The notes beneath the pieces are model-generated. The model was not told the DNA's origin. It worked only from the letters and a program-made list of their open reading frames with translations, and searched no databases. DNA of 64,000 nucleotides from Fulvivirga marina (GTDB taxonomy: Bacteria; Bacteroidota; Bacteroidia; Cytophagales; Cyclobacteriaceae): the NCBI RefSeq assembly GCF_016775155.1, contig NZ_JAEUGD010000042.1, forward strand, positions 648,100 through 712,099, in the 5' to 3' direction. The translations under genes were made by a program, and so were the position numbers. Of the stretch, positions 45,736 through 54,439 are shown piece after piece (the stretch's first letter is position 1; each line of letters starts with the position of its first letter).

Positions 45736-46971
45736 ATGGTTGATTACGAGATGCATACCCTACCTAATGGGATCCGGGTTTTACATAAACAGGTTAGCAA
45801 TACCAAAATTGCACATTGCGGCTTTGTGCTAGACATAGGTAGCCGGGATGAAACAGAGGAAAATCAAGGGATAGCCCATTTTTGGGAGCACATGGCCTTC
45901 AAGGGTACGCGCAAAAGAAAAGCCTTTCATATCCTGAACCGTATTGACTCCGTAGGAGGAGAAATTAATGCCTATACCACTAAAGAAAAAATAGCATTCT
46001 ACGCTTCCTTACTTGATAATTATTTTGAAAAGGCTGTAGAACTGCTTACAGATATCACTTTTGACTCAATTTTCCCCGAAAAACAGATCGAAAAGGAACG
46101 TAATGTGATCCTTGAAGAGATGGCTATGTATTATGATAGCCCTGAAGATGCCATCCAGGATGATTTCGATAGCCTCGTATTCCAAGGGCATCCTCTGGGT
46201 ATGAATATCCTGGGTACAGCGGATAGTGTCAGATCATTCCATCGCGATGATTTTACTGAGTTTATCAAAGCTAATATCAGCACAGAAAGACTGGTGTTCT
46301 GTTCAGTAGCCAACCTGCCTTTTAAGAAAGTAGTAAAACTTACAGAGAAATACCTGAAGGATGTTCCGGCATTTGCAGCAGATAGAGAGCGTCAACCTTT
46401 TAATACTTACAAGCCTGCCATTAAAAAAGTGAATCGTAGTCTTACACAGGCCCAATTTGCCATAGGTCGTGGAGATGCATATTCCGACAACTCTTCCAAA
46501 AGACTACCTTTTTTTATGCTGGTCAATATTTTAGGAGGTCCTGGTATGAACTCCCGTCTGAACCTTGCACTTAGGGAGAAACATGGTTTTGTTTACTCTA
46601 TAGATGCCAGTTATCAGGCCTATACGGATACCGGTCTGTTCGGTATTTTCTTTGGAACAGAACCTAAACAACTCAATAGAAGTGTTCGTTTGGTAAAAAA
46701 AGAACTCCAAAAACTGAAGGAGAAACCTTTGGGGGTGAAGCAGCTTCATACGGCTAAAGAGCAGCTCATGGGGCAGCTGGCTATGGCAGAAGAAAATAAT
46801 ATAAGCTTGATGCTTATGATGGGAAAGAGTATATTGGATAGAAATAAGATAGAATCTCTTGACGAGATCTTCAATAAGATTAAAAATACAACAGCAAAAG
46901 AGTTACAAGACCTGGCTAATGAAATGTTTGACGAGGCTCAAATGAGCCAGTTAATTTTTTTACCTGAATAA
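45736..46971 (+). CDS. M16-family zinc protease (processing-peptidase type)
   Basis: 411 aa. The inverted zinc motif HxxEH is H48-F-W-E51-H52, with the third ligand Glu expected in the ERNVILEEM helix downstream. The C-terminal part (GGPGMNSRLNLALREKHGFVYSIDA) is the second M16 domain with the R/Y substrate residues. The size fits a single half, so it probably works as a homodimer, as do PqqL-like or mitochondrial-processing-peptidase-like enzymes. It heads an operon with a methyltransferase and MltD. Confidence 0.92.
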   Translation: MVDYEMHTLPNGIRVLHKQVSNTKIAHCGFVLDIGSRDETEENQGIAHFWEHMAFKGTRKRKAFHILNRIDSVGGEINAYTTKEKIAFYASLLDNYFEKAVELLTDITFDSIFPEKQIEKERNVILEEMAMYYDSPEDAIQDDFDSLVFQGHPLGMNILGTADSVRSFHRDDFTEFIKANISTERLVFCSVANLPFKKVVKLTEKYLKDVPAFAADRERQPFNTYKPAIKKVNRSLTQAQFAIGRGDAYSDNSSKRLPFFMLVNILGGPGMNSRLNLALREKHGFVYSIDASYQAYTDTGLFGIFFGTEPKQLNRSVRLVKKELQKLKEKPLGVKQLHTAKEQLMGQLAMAEENNISLMLMMGKSILDRNKIESLDEIFNKIKNTTAKELQDLANEMFDEAQMSQLIFLPE

Positions 46972-46974
46972 AAT

Positions 46975-47613
46975 ATGGATTTTTTAAGCGAAGAGCTGCA
47001 ACGTTACGTTGAAGAACACACTATCCCTGAAACAGAACTCCTTAAAAAACTGAACAGGGAGACCAATGCTAAAATAATGAACCCCAGGATGTTGTCAGGT
47101 CACTTACAAGGGCGTATCCTGTCAACTTTTAGCCATATGATCAAGCCGGGAAATATTTTAGAGATCGGGACCTATACCGGTTATTCGGCTATTTGCATGG
47201 TGGAGGGGTTGAAAGCAGGAGGTAAGCTGTATACCATAGATATTAATGAAGAGCTTGAAGATATGGTGAGAGGCTATTTCAAAGAGGCTGGCCTGGAAAG
47301 TAAAGTTGATTACAGGATAGGTAATGCACTGGATATCATTCCTGCCCTGGATGTTACCTTTGACCTGGTATTCATAGACGCAGATAAAATCAACTATTCC
47401 AATTATTTTGATTTGGTAATTGATAAAGTAAATGCCGGAGGTTTTATAATTGCAGATAATGTGCTCTGGAGCGGCAAGGTGGTGCAAGAAGGAAAAATAG
47501 ATAAAGATACCCAGGCCTTGCTTGATTTTAATAGCAAGATGCATAATGAAGAACGTGTGGAAAACGTTCTTTTCCCTGTTAGAGATGGATTGATGGTCAT
47601 GAGAAAAATTTAA
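46975..47613 (+). CDS. SAM-dependent O-methyltransferase (class I, caffeoyl-CoA/catechol type)
   Basis: 212 aa. SAM-binding motif ILEIGTYTGYSAICM (about 60-75), acidic loop YTIDINEEL, and metal-binding FIDADKINYSNYFD with DNVLWSG. This is the Mg-dependent O-methyltransferase 3 family, whose members methylate catechols or tRNA U34 hydroxyl groups (TrmR type). Specificity cannot be told. It begins 3 bp after the M16 gene and ends 7 bp before mltD. Confidence 0.9.
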   Translation: MDFLSEELQRYVEEHTIPETELLKKLNRETNAKIMNPRMLSGHLQGRILSTFSHMIKPGNILEIGTYTGYSAICMVEGLKAGGKLYTIDINEELEDMVRGYFKEAGLESKVDYRIGNALDIIPALDVTFDLVFIDADKINYSNYFDLVIDKVNAGGFIIADNVLWSGKVVQEGKIDKDTQALLDFNSKMHNEERVENVLFPVRDGLMVMRKI

Positions 47614-47620
47614 AATAATA

Positions 47621-49627
47621 ATGTCATTACGAATACCGCTTACTCTGATTCTTTTAATTCCTGTCTGGGTTTTTGCTCAATCACCACGTGTGCCTTCAAG
47701 AATGGAATTTGCCGGAATCAAGCTTCGGATAATGGAAGATGCTCGAAATGAGATACAAAAAGATGTTAATGCCCTGACAAAAAGCCCTAAGTACTTCAAT
47801 ATAAAAGTGGAGCGGGCTAAAACGTATTTCCCCATCATTGAGCGCGTATTTAGAGAAGAAGGACTTCATGATGATTTTAAATACCTGGTATTGCAGGAGA
47901 GTGCTCTGATACCCGATGCGGTATCTGTTTCTAATGCTGTAGGGTTTTGGCAGTTTAAAGATTTTACAGCTATGGAAGTGGGCTTGAGAGTTGATAAGCA
48001 TGTAGATGAGCGTATGAACATCGAGGCAGCGTCCCGAGGGGCAGCAAAATACATGAAGAGGAACAATGAGTTTTTTGATAACTGGCTTCATGCGCTGCAG
48101 GCTTATCAGATGGGGGCTGGAGGAGCGATGAGAGCTCTTGGTAAAGGCAGTAGTGGTGCTAAATCCATGGTCATAAATAAAAAGACATACTGGTATGTGA
48201 AAAAATATCTGGCACACAAAGTGGCTTTTGAAGGGGCTGTTTCGGGGCCGGGAGAAACAAGACTGGTGGAGTATCACGATGGTAAGGACAAAACTTTAAA
48301 AGAGATATCAGATGAAACTGGTGTGAGTTTGGAGCAGCTTCAGGATTACAACAAATGGTTAAAAAGAGGTAAAATCCCTGATGACAAAGCCTATACCGTT
48401 GTGCTTCCTGTGTCCAAATTAGATAATATTCAACTGGCGGTTTTGGAAAGCGAGCCTAAAATGGAAAATAGGCGACAGATTGAATATCATTTTCCTGTCA
48501 GAGATAATTTTCCTGAAATCGAGGATTTTAAGGAGGCAAGAAAGGGACATGTTGTAGAGATAAATGACCTTCCTGGTATCATTGGAGCTGAGGGAGATAA
48601 AATCATTGACTTGGCCAGGAAAGGTGATGTGGACTTGAGTAAATTTTTAAAGTATAACGATATTCAGATCACTGACCCGATAATTGATGGACAGGTTTAT
48701 TATTATAAAAAGAAAAAAGCCAAAGCTCAGGCGCATTACTATGTGGCTCAGCCAGGGGAAACTTTATGGTCAATTTCGCAAAAATTTGGGCTAAGGTTGA
48801 AGAAACTGATGGTTAAAAACAGGATCAGTGAGGAAAAAGAATTGCAGGCTGGCAGAGTGCTATGGCTACGGTATATCAGACCAGCCCGAGTTGATATTGA
48901 ATATAAGAAGGTGGTTAAGCCACCGGTAAAGGAAGTCCCGGAAAATTCAGAGAATATCTATGCAGAGAAGTTAACAGAGAAAGAAAAGGTCGAGAAGGAA
49001 ATGGCAGTGGCGAAACCTGAAATCAAAGAAGATAAAGTTCATGTTCCCGCTCAGAAAGACTCAGTTTTTTCTAAAGGTATTGATAATAAGCCAGGTACGG
49101 TATTATCGGTGTCCGGTCAGGAAGCAGAAGTGTCAGTGCTGGGGGTGACAGGAGAAGAGGAAGAATATGTGAATGAGGAAACAGAAGGAAACTCAGGTGA
49201 CGAATATGTTGAGGAGGATGAAGAGAAAGAGGAATATCATGTGCAAAATATACATAAGGTGCACATTGTACAGCCTGGACAAACCCTTTATTCAATTTCA
49301 AAACTATATAATGTGACGGTTACTGACCTTTTGGAGTGGAATAAGTTGAAAATTAACGATAAGCTCAGTATAAATCAAAAACTGTTGATTATGGAATCTC
49401 CGAATATGGAGAATCTTGAGGCTGAGCAGAAAGTTAAAGAAAAGAATGAGGAAAAAGTATCTGAGGAGTCCTATAGCTATCATACCGTTAATCAGGGAGA
49501 TACCATTTACAAAATAGCCCGCTCTTACAATGTTACCATAGAAGAGTTGATGACCTGGAATGATAAGGAGGACTTTTCTATTAGTTTGGGTGAGAGAATA
49601 AAAATTAAGAAAAAGCAAAGCAACTAA
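47621..49627 (+). CDS. mltD: membrane-bound lytic transglycosylase D-like, three LysM domains
   Basis: 668 aa with an N-terminal signal (ends near FAQS). SLT domain at about 60-190 with catalytic E93 in LQESALIPDAVS, followed by GFWQFKDFTAMEVGL and the YQMGAGG segment. A possible degenerate LysM precedes three LysM domains: HYYVAQPGETLWSISQKFGL, HIVQPGQTLYSISKLYNV and YHTVNQGDTIYKIARSYNV, separated by Glu/Lys-rich linkers. It cleaves glycan strands to anhydro-muropeptides. Confidence 0.92.
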   Translation: MSLRIPLTLILLIPVWVFAQSPRVPSRMEFAGIKLRIMEDARNEIQKDVNALTKSPKYFNIKVERAKTYFPIIERVFREEGLHDDFKYLVLQESALIPDAVSVSNAVGFWQFKDFTAMEVGLRVDKHVDERMNIEAASRGAAKYMKRNNEFFDNWLHALQAYQMGAGGAMRALGKGSSGAKSMVINKKTYWYVKKYLAHKVAFEGAVSGPGETRLVEYHDGKDKTLKEISDETGVSLEQLQDYNKWLKRGKIPDDKAYTVVLPVSKLDNIQLAVLESEPKMENRRQIEYHFPVRDNFPEIEDFKEARKGHVVEINDLPGIIGAEGDKIIDLARKGDVDLSKFLKYNDIQITDPIIDGQVYYYKKKKAKAQAHYYVAQPGETLWSISQKFGLRLKKLMVKNRISEEKELQAGRVLWLRYIRPARVDIEYKKVVKPPVKEVPENSENIYAEKLTEKEKVEKEMAVAKPEIKEDKVHVPAQKDSVFSKGIDNKPGTVLSVSGQEAEVSVLGVTGEEEEYVNEETEGNSGDEYVEEDEEKEEYHVQNIHKVHIVQPGQTLYSISKLYNVTVTDLLEWNKLKINDKLSINQKLLIMESPNMENLEAEQKVKEKNEEKVSEESYSYHTVNQGDTIYKIARSYNVTIEELMTWNDKEDFSISLGERIKIKKKQSN

Positions 49628-49845
49628 GGCCAGATTTGCTTAAATTAAGCAATTTATTGGATAGATATAAGCAATATTATAAAGAGGTTTTAATCCTCTG
49701 GCTTTTATCATAAGAAAAAAAGTATTTAATTGTTATGTTTGCAAAATCAGACTGAAAAGAACAATATTTTTATGTTTTGGTCTGGAATTTTCATTCAAAT
49801 TTGTACTTTTAGAAATAGTAGATTATTAAACTAAATTTTAGAAAG

Positions 49846-50256
49846 TTGACTGACTCTAAAGCGATCGATTTAGTAATGCTTGTAGACGATAATGATACTG
49901 ATAACTTCATCAGTAAAAGAATTATCGAAATCACAAAATTTGCTAATAGGGTTGAGGTGAAAAATTCGGGCAAGAGTGCTCTGGATTATTTGAGAGAAAA
50001 TCAAGACAACGTTGAGAACCTCCCAAATCTGATATTTTTGGATATCAACATGCCGATAGTAGATGGATTTGTCTTTTTGTATGAGTTTGAGAAATTCAAC
50101 GACTTAATAAAAGATAAATGTAAGGTGATTATCCTTTCCAGTTCTGACAATAAGAGGGATATTGATAAGATCGTTAATAATAATCACGTTATTAAATTCA
50201 TCACTAAACCACTTACAGAGACAGCCCTTGAGGAGGTTAAAATAAACAATCTGTAA
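49846..50256 (+). CDS. single-domain response regulator (receiver only)
   Basis: 136 aa from a TTG start; the first ATG (49876) would cut into the first beta strand. VMLVDDND holds the acidic pocket, D66 in LIFLDINMP is the phospho-acceptor, and KPL gives the conserved Lys. There is no output domain, so it may act by protein contact or in a phosphorelay, for example with the orphan TPR kinase elsewhere in the window. The 218-bp upstream region is AT-rich with several partial TAnnTTTG boxes. Confidence 0.85.
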   Translation: MTDSKAIDLVMLVDDNDTDNFISKRIIEITKFANRVEVKNSGKSALDYLRENQDNVENLPNLIFLDINMPIVDGFVFLYEFEKFNDLIKDKCKVIILSSSDNKRDIDKIVNNNHVIKFITKPLTETALEEVKINNL

Positions 50257-50306
50257 ACATCTTCGTTTTAATCTTAATCTGATTTTAACCTCTTAAGATT
50301 GAGTAA

Positions 50307-51239
50307 ATGAAACACATATTTTTGCCGGTGCATGCGTGTGCTGGTTTAATGTTTTTTTTAGTTTCCCTAACCGGACATAGCCAAACAGATACTACTTATT
50401 GGAAAAAAGACCTGAGAACCGGTCTCAGCTTTAATCAGGCATCCTTTTCAGATAATTGGCAAGGAGGAGGTGTTAACTCTATTGGCTTAAATACCTTCCT
50501 GAACTATAAAGCCAATTACCGAAAAGGTATACATTCTTGGGACAATGAGATAGACCTGGCCTACGGAATCATCAAAAATGAAGGCCAAAGCAGTCGAAAG
50601 TCGGTGGATAGGATTTTTCTGGATACTAAATATGGTAGAAAACTTTCTGATAAATGGGACTTCTATACTTCATTGTCGTTTCTATCACAATTTGACAAAG
50701 GATATGAATACGATGTCGAGGATCCTGGTACAGGAGAGATATATGATAAGCTTATCTCGAATTTTATGTCTCCAGCGTTCGTCACATCTTCCTGGGGTGT
50801 GGAGTACCATCCGGTAAGCTATTTTAATATACGATTTGGTCCCTTTTCACCTAGAATGACTGTAGTTTCTGATGAAGGTGTTGCCGTCAATGGAGAAGTA
50901 GATGGGGAGCCTGCACGGTACGGAGTACCTGTAGGAGATAAGACCAGATTTGAATGGCTGGCTTTTCAAATGGTGGCTGACTTTAATAAGGATATAGCCA
51001 ATAATCTAAACCTGAAATGGAAATACATGCTATTTGCCAACTATGAGGAGCTTGAGTTTAGAAAGGTAGACCATAGATTGGATGTTTCAATAACAGCTAA
51101 GGTTAACAAATTTATTGATGTAGCCCTCGGAGGAATTCTGATTTACGATTATGATCAGGTAGACGAGGTGCAGATAAGTCAGGCACTTAACCTGGGAGTG
51201 GTTTACAAGTTTAAAAACTATACTGATAAAAAAGAATAA
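50307..51239 (+). CDS. DUF3078-family outer-membrane beta-barrel protein
   Basis: 310 aa with a signal peptide ending at about GHSQ. The N-terminal W..DLRTGLSFNQASFSDNWQGGGVNS is the DUF3078 hallmark, followed by alternating strands typical of a barrel (NYKANYRKGIHSWDNEIDLAYG...). Function is unknown; members are abundant in Bacteroidota. A terminator follows the stop. Confidence 0.85.
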   Translation: MKHIFLPVHACAGLMFFLVSLTGHSQTDTTYWKKDLRTGLSFNQASFSDNWQGGGVNSIGLNTFLNYKANYRKGIHSWDNEIDLAYGIIKNEGQSSRKSVDRIFLDTKYGRKLSDKWDFYTSLSFLSQFDKGYEYDVEDPGTGEIYDKLISNFMSPAFVTSSWGVEYHPVSYFNIRFGPFSPRMTVVSDEGVAVNGEVDGEPARYGVPVGDKTRFEWLAFQMVADFNKDIANNLNLKWKYMLFANYEELEFRKVDHRLDVSITAKVNKFIDVALGGILIYDYDQVDEVQISQALNLGVVYKFKNYTDKKE

Positions 51240-51243
51240 GATC

Positions 51244-51268
51244 AAGGGCCCGAACAAAGGGCCTTTTT
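51244..51268 (+). terminator. terminator of the DUF3078 gene
   Basis: AAGGGCCC (51244-51251) pairs with GGGCCTTT (51259-51266), 8 bp with one G-U pair, followed by T to 51268. Confidence 0.8.
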
Positions 51269-51521
51269 AATTGAACCAGTTCACTTTGAGTTATTCAAGA
51301 CAGCAACCTGTAGTTCCATCTTTTCATTTCTCGTAATATACAATTGCTGTTCATTTGCATCCAATACCATATTTTGATTCCAAGTATGTTGATAATCTGC
51401 CAAAAGACCTCTACTTCATAAAGAGTCATGTATTTCCGAAGATAGAGGGAAAAATAAAATTGGATAGTAGTTTGGGAGCTGTTATCAGGTAGGGGGCAGT
51501 GTTTGGCTATGAAAGGTTAGA
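51269..51521. other. non-coding stretch without a convincing gene
   Basis: No ORF longer than about 45 codons is credible here. A short - strand frame ending at 51281 (QQLYITRNEKMELQVAVLNN) might be a gene remnant, but it lacks a start and a recognisable match. Confidence 0.3.
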
Positions 51522-51546
51522 AGCCGAGGTGCAGACACCGTCGGCT
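51522..51546. repeat. GC-rich hairpin downstream of dnaX
   Basis: AGCCGAGGTG (51522-51531) pairs with CACC-G-TCGGCT (51536-51546), 10 bp with one bulge and a CAGA loop. It lies 22 bp past the dnaX long-frame stop (- strand) and is a candidate terminator, though the T-tracts around it are weak. Confidence 0.5.
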
Positions 51547-51568
51547 CTTTATTATTATGGGAATAGGA

Positions 51569-53286
51569 TTAAAAGTCGGGATCCAGTCCAAGGCGTTCCC
51601 TCAGCTGCTTTACAATCGGATTTTTCTCAGCCAGGTAGTTGAACTTGTCGCTATTTGTGTACATTTTTCTTTTCGACTCTTCCTCAATCATCTCTATTTC
51701 AAGACTAATTTTACCATTTTGTAGTTTAGTTTTTAGGTAAGTAATCAAGTCAGCTCTGAATTTGTCCAGTATATCAATGTTAACCGGGTTGGTGAATTTG
51801 ATTACAATGGTGGTACCATCTTTGAGGTAAGTTTCCTGTTGGAGCACCATGTGTTCGAAATTTTTTCCTTCGGCTAGCTTTTGATCAGCAAAGTCCCGCC
51901 AGTGTTTTTTTAGCTGTTCAAAGGTGAATGGAGTGTTTCCAAAGTACTCCTGCTCCTCAGTCTCATCTTTTTGAGAAGTGTCTTCATCCTTTTTGTTAGC
52001 AAGTGCATTGAGGTCGGTAGGTACCTTTATAGTGCTTTTTAGCTTAGAAGAGCTTAATCGCTTTGAAGCTGAAGGTGTTACTTTTTGCGTAGGAGCCGGT
52101 GTAGTAGTTTTACCACTAGAGGTATCCGAAGTCGAAGTTTTGGGTTGGTCTTGTTCTGCGGAAGATACGGTTTCTTTGGCTACATCACTTTTTTTTTTAT
52201 ACCATTATCAGAAGTTTGATTGGCAAGACTAACAGCAGCATTTACATAAGTCAGCTTCATTAAAGCCAGCTCAACATGGAGGCGCTGATTTTTGCTTCCT
52301 TTATAGCTTAAATCACACTGATTGGATATGTTTAAGGCAGTTAGCAAAAATGACATGGAAGCTTTATTGGCCTGTTCAATATACTTTTCCTTGGTGTTGT
52401 TCGGAACTTCCATTAGTTGTACCGTAGCATTGTCTTTGCAAACCATCAAGTTGCGTAAGTGCTCGCTAAGTCCTACAATGAAATTGTGACCATCAAAGCC
52501 CTGCTTCAGAATTTCATCAAAGATCAGTAGTGTCTGAGATAAGTCCTCTGCTAATAAGTGATCCACCACCTTGAAATAGTACTCATAATCCAGAATATGA
52601 AGGTTGTTGATTGTGGATTGATAAGTTACATGTCTGTCTGATGAGAAGGTAACAATAAGGTCAAAGATAGATAAGGCGTCTCGAAGAGCCCCATCAGCTT
52701 TTTGAGCAATAAGGTGCAAAGCCTCTTCTTCAGCTTTAATATTTTCTCTGTCAGCAATACCTTTTAAGTGTATAGCAATATCAGAAACCTGAATCCTGTT
52801 AAAATCAAAAATCTGACAACGTGATAGTATAGTAGGTATTACTTTATGCTTTTCAGTGGTAGCGAGGATAAAAATGGCATAGGGTGGCGGCTCTTCAAGA
52901 GTTTTAAGAAACGCGTTGAAAGCTGCATTGGAAAGCATGTGAACCTCATCTATGATATATACTTTGTACTTGCCATATTGAGGAGGGTATCTTACCTGGT
53001 CGATCAGATTCCTGATATCATCTACGGAGTTATTTGATGCGGCATCCAGCTCAAAGATGTTGAGGGAGTTTCCTTCACTCTTTTCATCAAACTGGTTGAT
53101 CATTCTGGCTAAAATACGGGCGCAGGTAGTTTTTCCAACACCACGAGGCCCACAAAAGAGCAGTGCCTGTGCCAGTTGGTTATTATCTATAGCATTTTTT
53201 AGTGTAGTAGTGATATGTCCCTGACCTACTACCTCATCAAAACCCGTTGGCCTATACTTACGCGCTGATACCACAAACTTTTCCAT
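51569..53286 (-). CDS. dnaX: DNA polymerase III tau subunit, produced by slippage at an A10 run
   Basis: Clamp-loader ATPase and polymerase-coupling subunit. The 0 frame starts at 53286 (MEKFVVSARKYRP). It has Walker A GPRGVGKTT (46-54), DAASNN (81-86), Walker B DEVH (113-116), and the sensor segment DGALRDALSIFD near residue 205. After GIKKK (366) the 0 frame stops, but adding one A, or a -1 ribosomal shift, at the A10 run (52198-52189) opens SDVAKETV... for 206 more residues to 51569, about 572 aa in total. The extension has a Ser/Thr/Lys linker and then a folded C-terminal region (YFGNTPFTFEQLKKHW..., LRERLGLDPDF). A sequencing error in the homopolymer is the alternative. Confidence 0.75.
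52180..53286 (-). CDS. dnaX: DNA polymerase III gamma-like short product, 0-frame of dnaX
   Basis: Without slippage, translation ends at TAG (52182-52180) two codons after the A run, giving 368 aa with tail GIKKKVM. This keeps the AAA+ ATPase domain and the collar domain, as gamma does in E. coli and Thermus. Between Walker A and DAASNN there are only about 26 residues (ARILARMINQFDEKSEGNSL...), and the four-Cys zinc module usual at this place is missing. Confidence 0.8.
   Translation of the reverse strand: MEKFVVSARKYRPTGFDEVVGQGHITTTLKNAIDNNQLAQALLFCGPRGVGKTTCARILARMINQFDEKSEGNSLNIFELDAASNNSVDDIRNLIDQVRYPPQYGKYKVYIIDEVHMLSNAAFNAFLKTLEEPPPYAIFILATTEKHKVIPTILSRCQIFDFNRIQVSDIAIHLKGIADRENIKAEEEALHLIAQKADGALRDALSIFDLIVTFSSDRHVTYQSTINNLHILDYEYYFKVVDHLLAEDLSQTLLIFDEILKQGFDGHNFIVGLSEHLRNLMVCKDNATVQLMEVPNNTKEKYIEQANKASMSFLLTALNISNQCDLSYKGSKNQRLHVELALMKLTYVNAAVSLANQTSDNGIKKKVM
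52189..52198 (-). promoter_or_regulatory. A10 slippery run in dnaX
   Basis: Ten consecutive A on the coding strand (ATA AAA AAA AAA GTG ATG TAG in the 0 frame). Runs of nine or more A promote RNA-polymerase slippage, known for Thermus dnaX, and A-AAA-AAN sequences promote -1 ribosomal shifts, known for E. coli dnaX. I see no strong stem-loop just downstream and no Shine-Dalgarno-like stimulator just upstream, which favours transcriptional slippage. Confidence 0.65.
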
Positions 53287-53405
53287 CGCTCGAAGTTAAA
53301 AAAAAGTGACTGGATATGAGAAGTTATTTCGTCCAAAAAATTCGGATGAACTTAAAAACCAGTTAAAAACACATTTATATAAAGATAAATATATGCTTCT
53401 ATTTT

Positions 53406-54200
53406 TTAAAATGACCATTTAAGTCCATTGGTTAGGGAGTAAACAAAATTATTTATGGGGATGATCGGTTTGTCCTCATACTGAGCTGAAAAGCTCGTTA
53501 AGAAGGATAATTTATCCGTAAGCTGCATGCTAAGGACTGCATCGCCACTTAATCTGTTTCTAAATATTTCCCCTTCACGGTCATAGCCCCCCTGATAGTA
53601 CAAAATCACGTCAAAACTTACATGGTCATTGAAGTCGAATTTTCCGTTTATATAGTCGCTGGTCTTCCATAACTCCTTTTCAATGATGGTTCCGTCTTCT
53701 GTTACTGACTTCCAATGTTCTTCTTCATACATGGCTCCAACACCAAAAAAAACTTCAGATTTTTCGGTAGAACTTATTCTGAATTTAAATCCTCCGCCTT
53801 GAAGAAATCTCAAGGGCATCATGCGACCATCGTCATATTGTACTTGTGAAAATAACTCGTAGGATACAGTCCTTTTACGAAGAAAATTTATTCTGAAATG
53901 GGCGTAACCCGTGCTAATCATTGGTCCGCCAGTCGATTTGAAGTAATTAATCTTATTGATAAGTATATATGCATGTTTATCAGCTATATATACTAAGTCT
54001 GCATTGGCCTCTAATCCCGTGAAGGTAATATTCTTTTCAGCAGTGGCGCTTCTATTATTCAGGTTGAAATTGAAGTTGACGTTTCCTATGAAATATTTCG
54101 AGGAGTCGGAGTCGATACTCCCTTTATCTACTTTTAGGATTTGCCCGTTTACATTTAAACCGGTGAGAATCAGTGCTAGTATAAGAACGTATTTTGTCAT
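53406..54200 (-). CDS. DUF481-like outer-membrane protein
   Basis: 264 aa with a signal peptide ending at NVNGQ. The mature part is an alternating beta pattern (NVNFNFNLNNRSATAEKNITF, HVSFDVILYYQGGYD, LSFLTSFSAQYEDKP) ending in an aromatic residue (LKWSF), as expected for a barrel. The layout resembles DUF481 (YdiY-like salt-induced proteins). It lies upstream of dnaX on the same strand with a 119-bp gap. Function unknown. Confidence 0.65.
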   Translation of the reverse strand: MTKYVLILALILTGLNVNGQILKVDKGSIDSDSSKYFIGNVNFNFNLNNRSATAEKNITFTGLEANADLVYIADKHAYILINKINYFKSTGGPMISTGYAHFRINFLRKRTVSYELFSQVQYDDGRMMPLRFLQGGGFKFRISSTEKSEVFFGVGAMYEEEHWKSVTEDGTIIEKELWKTSDYINGKFDFNDHVSFDVILYYQGGYDREGEIFRNRLSGDAVLSMQLTDKLSFLTSFSAQYEDKPIIPINNFVYSLTNGLKWSF

Positions 54201-54307
54201 GACGCGAAGTTAAGTAGACAAGCCAATATAAGGAAAGAAAATGAAACAGTTGATGAAATGAAGTAGTCGTTAAATAACATATATGTTGTAACATGTAATA
54301 TTTTGTC

Positions 54308-54330
54308 ATAATTCTTTTTGAAAGAATTAT
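54308..54330. repeat. perfect hairpin upstream of the giant protease gene
   Basis: ATAATTCTTT-TTG-AAAGAATTAT, a 10-bp perfect stem with a 3-nt loop, 110 bp before the protease ATG and about 108 bp before the divergent barrel gene. The 54201-54439 region is AT-rich and otherwise has only short dyads such as ACATATATGT. It could be an operator; there is no evidence for either gene. Confidence 0.4.
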
Positions 54331-54439
54331 ATTACATCTCGTAATAATTAACAGAATAAAATTTGTTATTAGTAGCGGTATTTCCGAATTTCGACTACCC
54401 GTTTAAATCCGATTAATTAACCAAAAACCAAATTAAAGC

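Noticed and set aside
47696..48277. 193-codon antisense ORF over mltD
   Set aside because: Shadow of the transglycosylase domain; composition is unlike a real protein.
51978..52232. 84-codon + strand ORF over the dnaX tail
   Set aside because: Antisense to the -1 frame of dnaX, which is better supported by length and composition.
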